Shown here piece after piece: positions 62,769-64,000 of a DNA stretch of 64,000 nt. The position numbers and the translations under genes are program-made. The notes below the pieces were generated by a model, which ran no database searches, was not told the DNA's origin, and saw only the letters and a program-made list of their open reading frames with translations. This stretch comes from Affinirhizobium lemnae (GTDB taxonomy: Bacteria > Pseudomonadota > Alphaproteobacteria > Rhizobiales > Rhizobiaceae): NCBI RefSeq assembly GCF_022968395.1, contig NZ_JALJQZ010000005.1, positions 62,001 through 126,000 of the forward strand, in the 5' to 3' direction. How positions within the stretch are numbered: the first letter of the stretch is position 1; each line of letters opens with the position of its first letter.

Positions 62769-63587
62769 TCAAACATTGTCGCGCGGGTCGAGAAGATCAC
62801 GAAGGCCATCGCCCAGCATGTTGAGGCCGAGCACCGCCAGCGCAATGGCGCTACCGGGAAGAAGCGCAAGCCATGGCGCCTGCCCCATGAAGGTCTGCGA
62901 ATCCGAAAGCATGCGGCCCCAGGTGGGCGTCGGTGGCGGCATACCCAGACCCAGAAAACTGAGGCCCGCTTCCGTCAGGATCGCAAGACCGAGCTGGATG
63001 GTGACTTGAACCAGGATCTGGTTGGTGATGTTCGGCAGCACATGCACATAGGTGATCTTGGCGCGATTGCGCCCCATGCTGACGGCGGCCATGACATAGT
63101 CACGCGTCCAGATCTGCCGCGCAGCGCTCAAGGTGACACGGGCAAACACGGGAACCATGAAGACCGCAATCGCAATGATCGCCGTGAACCGCCCTGCCCC
63201 GATGAAGGCACCGAACAGCATGGCTGAAAGAATCGGCGGAATGGAAAAGATGATGTCGCAGGCGCGCATCACCACCGTTTCCGTCAGCCCCCGGATCGCA
63301 GCGACCGTAACCCCCACCAGGGTGCCGAGCGTCGCTCCGATCGCCACTGCAAGGAACGAGGTCGAAAGCGAGTTCCAGGCTCCCACCATCAGCATGGATG
63401 CCATGTCGCGCCCGAACTGGTCCGTGCCCAAAAGACCGTGCGCCAGCGGCGGCTTCAGTTTGTGCACGATCTGCATCTTCGTGGGCGCAAACGGCGTCCA
63501 GACAAGTGACAGCAGTGCGATAAAGACGAGCAAAGCCGTGATAATGAGACCGGCGAGAAGCGTCGGGCGGCGCAGGATCTGTCGCAT
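62769..63587 (-). CDS. peptide ABC transporter permease (DppC-type), second system
   Basis: A 272-residue permease with about six TM segments. It shows GTDQFGRDMASMLMVGAWNS, the EAA loop DYVMAAVSMGRNRAKITYVH and the ending LNMLGDGLRDLLDPR, all of the DppC family. Its start overlaps the upstream permease stop (ATGA). It is distinct from the permease at 54261-55181. Confidence 0.92.
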   Translation of the reverse strand: MRQILRRPTLLAGLIITALLVFIALLSLVWTPFAPTKMQIVHKLKPPLAHGLLGTDQFGRDMASMLMVGAWNSLSTSFLAVAIGATLGTLVGVTVAAIRGLTETVVMRACDIIFSIPPILSAMLFGAFIGAGRFTAIIAIAVFMVPVFARVTLSAARQIWTRDYVMAAVSMGRNRAKITYVHVLPNITNQILVQVTIQLGLAILTEAGLSFLGLGMPPPTPTWGRMLSDSQTFMGQAPWLALLPGSAIALAVLGLNMLGDGLRDLLDPRDNV

Positions 63588-64000
63588 CAGCGCGCTCCTG
63601 CCCGCAATCGCGGGTCGATGAAGAGATAGAGCATGTCGACGAGGAAGTTCATGACGATCACCAGACCGGCGAAGAACAGGATCACATTCTGCATCACCAC
63701 CACGTCTCGCTGGGAAAGCGCCTGATAGGCAAGCCGCCCAAGACCCGGCAGGTTGAACACGTTTTCCACCAGCACGGCCCCCGCAATGAGAAAGGTGAAT
63801 TGCAGTCCCAGAATGGTGACGACAGGCACCATGGCGTTCGGCACTGCATGCAGCCAGAGCGCAGTCCTTTCCGACAAGCCTTTGGAGCGGGCAGTGCGAA
63901 CATAATCCTCGGACATGACCTCAAGAACGGAGGTGCGGGTAACCCGTGTCAGCACGCCCGCCTGCGGCAGAGCGAGCGCGATGGCAGGCAACAGAAGCGC
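63587..64000 (-). CDS. peptide ABC transporter permease (DppB-type), 5' part cut by window
   Basis: 137 C-terminal residues of a DppB-type permease. It has the EAA loop DYVRTARSKGLSERTALWLH, FTFLIAGAVLVENVFNLPGLG and the closing VDMLYLFIDPRLRAG. The frame is open to base 64000, so roughly the first 180 residues lie outside. Its stop overlaps the next permease start. Confidence 0.9.
   Translation of the reverse strand, partial: ALLLPAIALALPQAGVLTRVTRTSVLEVMSEDYVRTARSKGLSERTALWLHAVPNAMVPVVTILGLQFTFLIAGAVLVENVFNLPGLGRLAYQALSQRDVVVMQNVILFFAGLVIVMNFLVDMLYLFIDPRLRAGAR

Noticed and set aside
1-64000. tRNA, rRNA, CRISPR arrays, prophage or integrase genes
   Set aside because: Looked for cloverleaf-like segments, regularly spaced repeats and integrase/phage proteins; none was found.

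Overview
The window is chromosomal DNA of an alphaproteobacterium of the Rhizobiaceae (Agrobacterium/Rhizobium type). The main reasons are the PhyR-NepR-EcfG general stress locus, a SitABCD metal importer with Mur-like operators, the SmoEFGK/SmoS/MtlK polyol operon, a DUF2244-nth pair, and GC-rich coding sequence with short operons on both strands. No rRNA, tRNA, CRISPR array, phage or plasmid backbone was seen. The first gene (KDPG aldolase) and the last (a peptide permease) run off the window.

Layout. 0-6.3 kb: KDPG aldolase, a CYTH-CHAD pair, the tRNA hydroxylase TrhO and two c-di-GMP enzymes. 6.3-14.9 kb: sugar catabolism, with a GH1 beta-glucosidase, a Gfo/Idh/MocA oxidoreductase, a TIM-barrel isomerase, a VOC protein and a lacI-xylB-xylA operon. 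15-18.7 kb: an EmrAB-type drug efflux pair divergent from its TetR regulator. 18.8-25 kb: TerC (with a small mobile element inserted at its stop codon), an SLC13 permease, GltX and LysS. 25-31 kb: a His-rich membrane-anchored protein divergent from sitABCD, then transaldolase. 31-35.7 kb: a SorC regulator, a toxin-antitoxin pair with a nonsense mutation in the toxin, an AraC-MGMT fusion, DUF2244, endonuclease III and an EI24 membrane protein. 35.7-46 kb: a nine-gene polyol operon (SorC regulator, smoE-F-G-K-S, mtlK, HAD phosphatase, FGGY kinase), split by palindromic repeats. 46-55.2 kb: a peptide ABC system with an M20 hydrolase and two tandem paralogous binding proteins. 55.2-61.3 kb: the general stress response region. 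61.3-64 kb: an amidase with a second peptide permease pair.

The most interesting stretch is 55.2-61.3 kb. Five sites matching the EcfG promoter pattern GGAAC-N16-CGTT (one with CATT) lie in front of an apparent small RNA, a HWE/HisKA_2-type histidine kinase, phyR, nepR-ecfG and a DUF883-membrane protein-dps operon. The small RNA candidate (about 55297-55412) has two hairpins with C-rich loops followed by a strong intrinsic terminator. That is the architecture expected of a stress-induced, anti-Shine-Dalgarno riboregulator, and it lies in the gene-free gap next to the stress kinase.

Other points worth checking are: a 269-bp element with 33-bp terminal inverted repeats and a 6-bp target duplication that landed in the last codons of terC and supplies a new stop codon; an amber codon in the middle of a ParE-like toxin beside an intact antitoxin; and three interspersed palindromic repeats, two of them inside the polyol operon. 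All product names come from recognising the protein sequences by eye; no database search was run.
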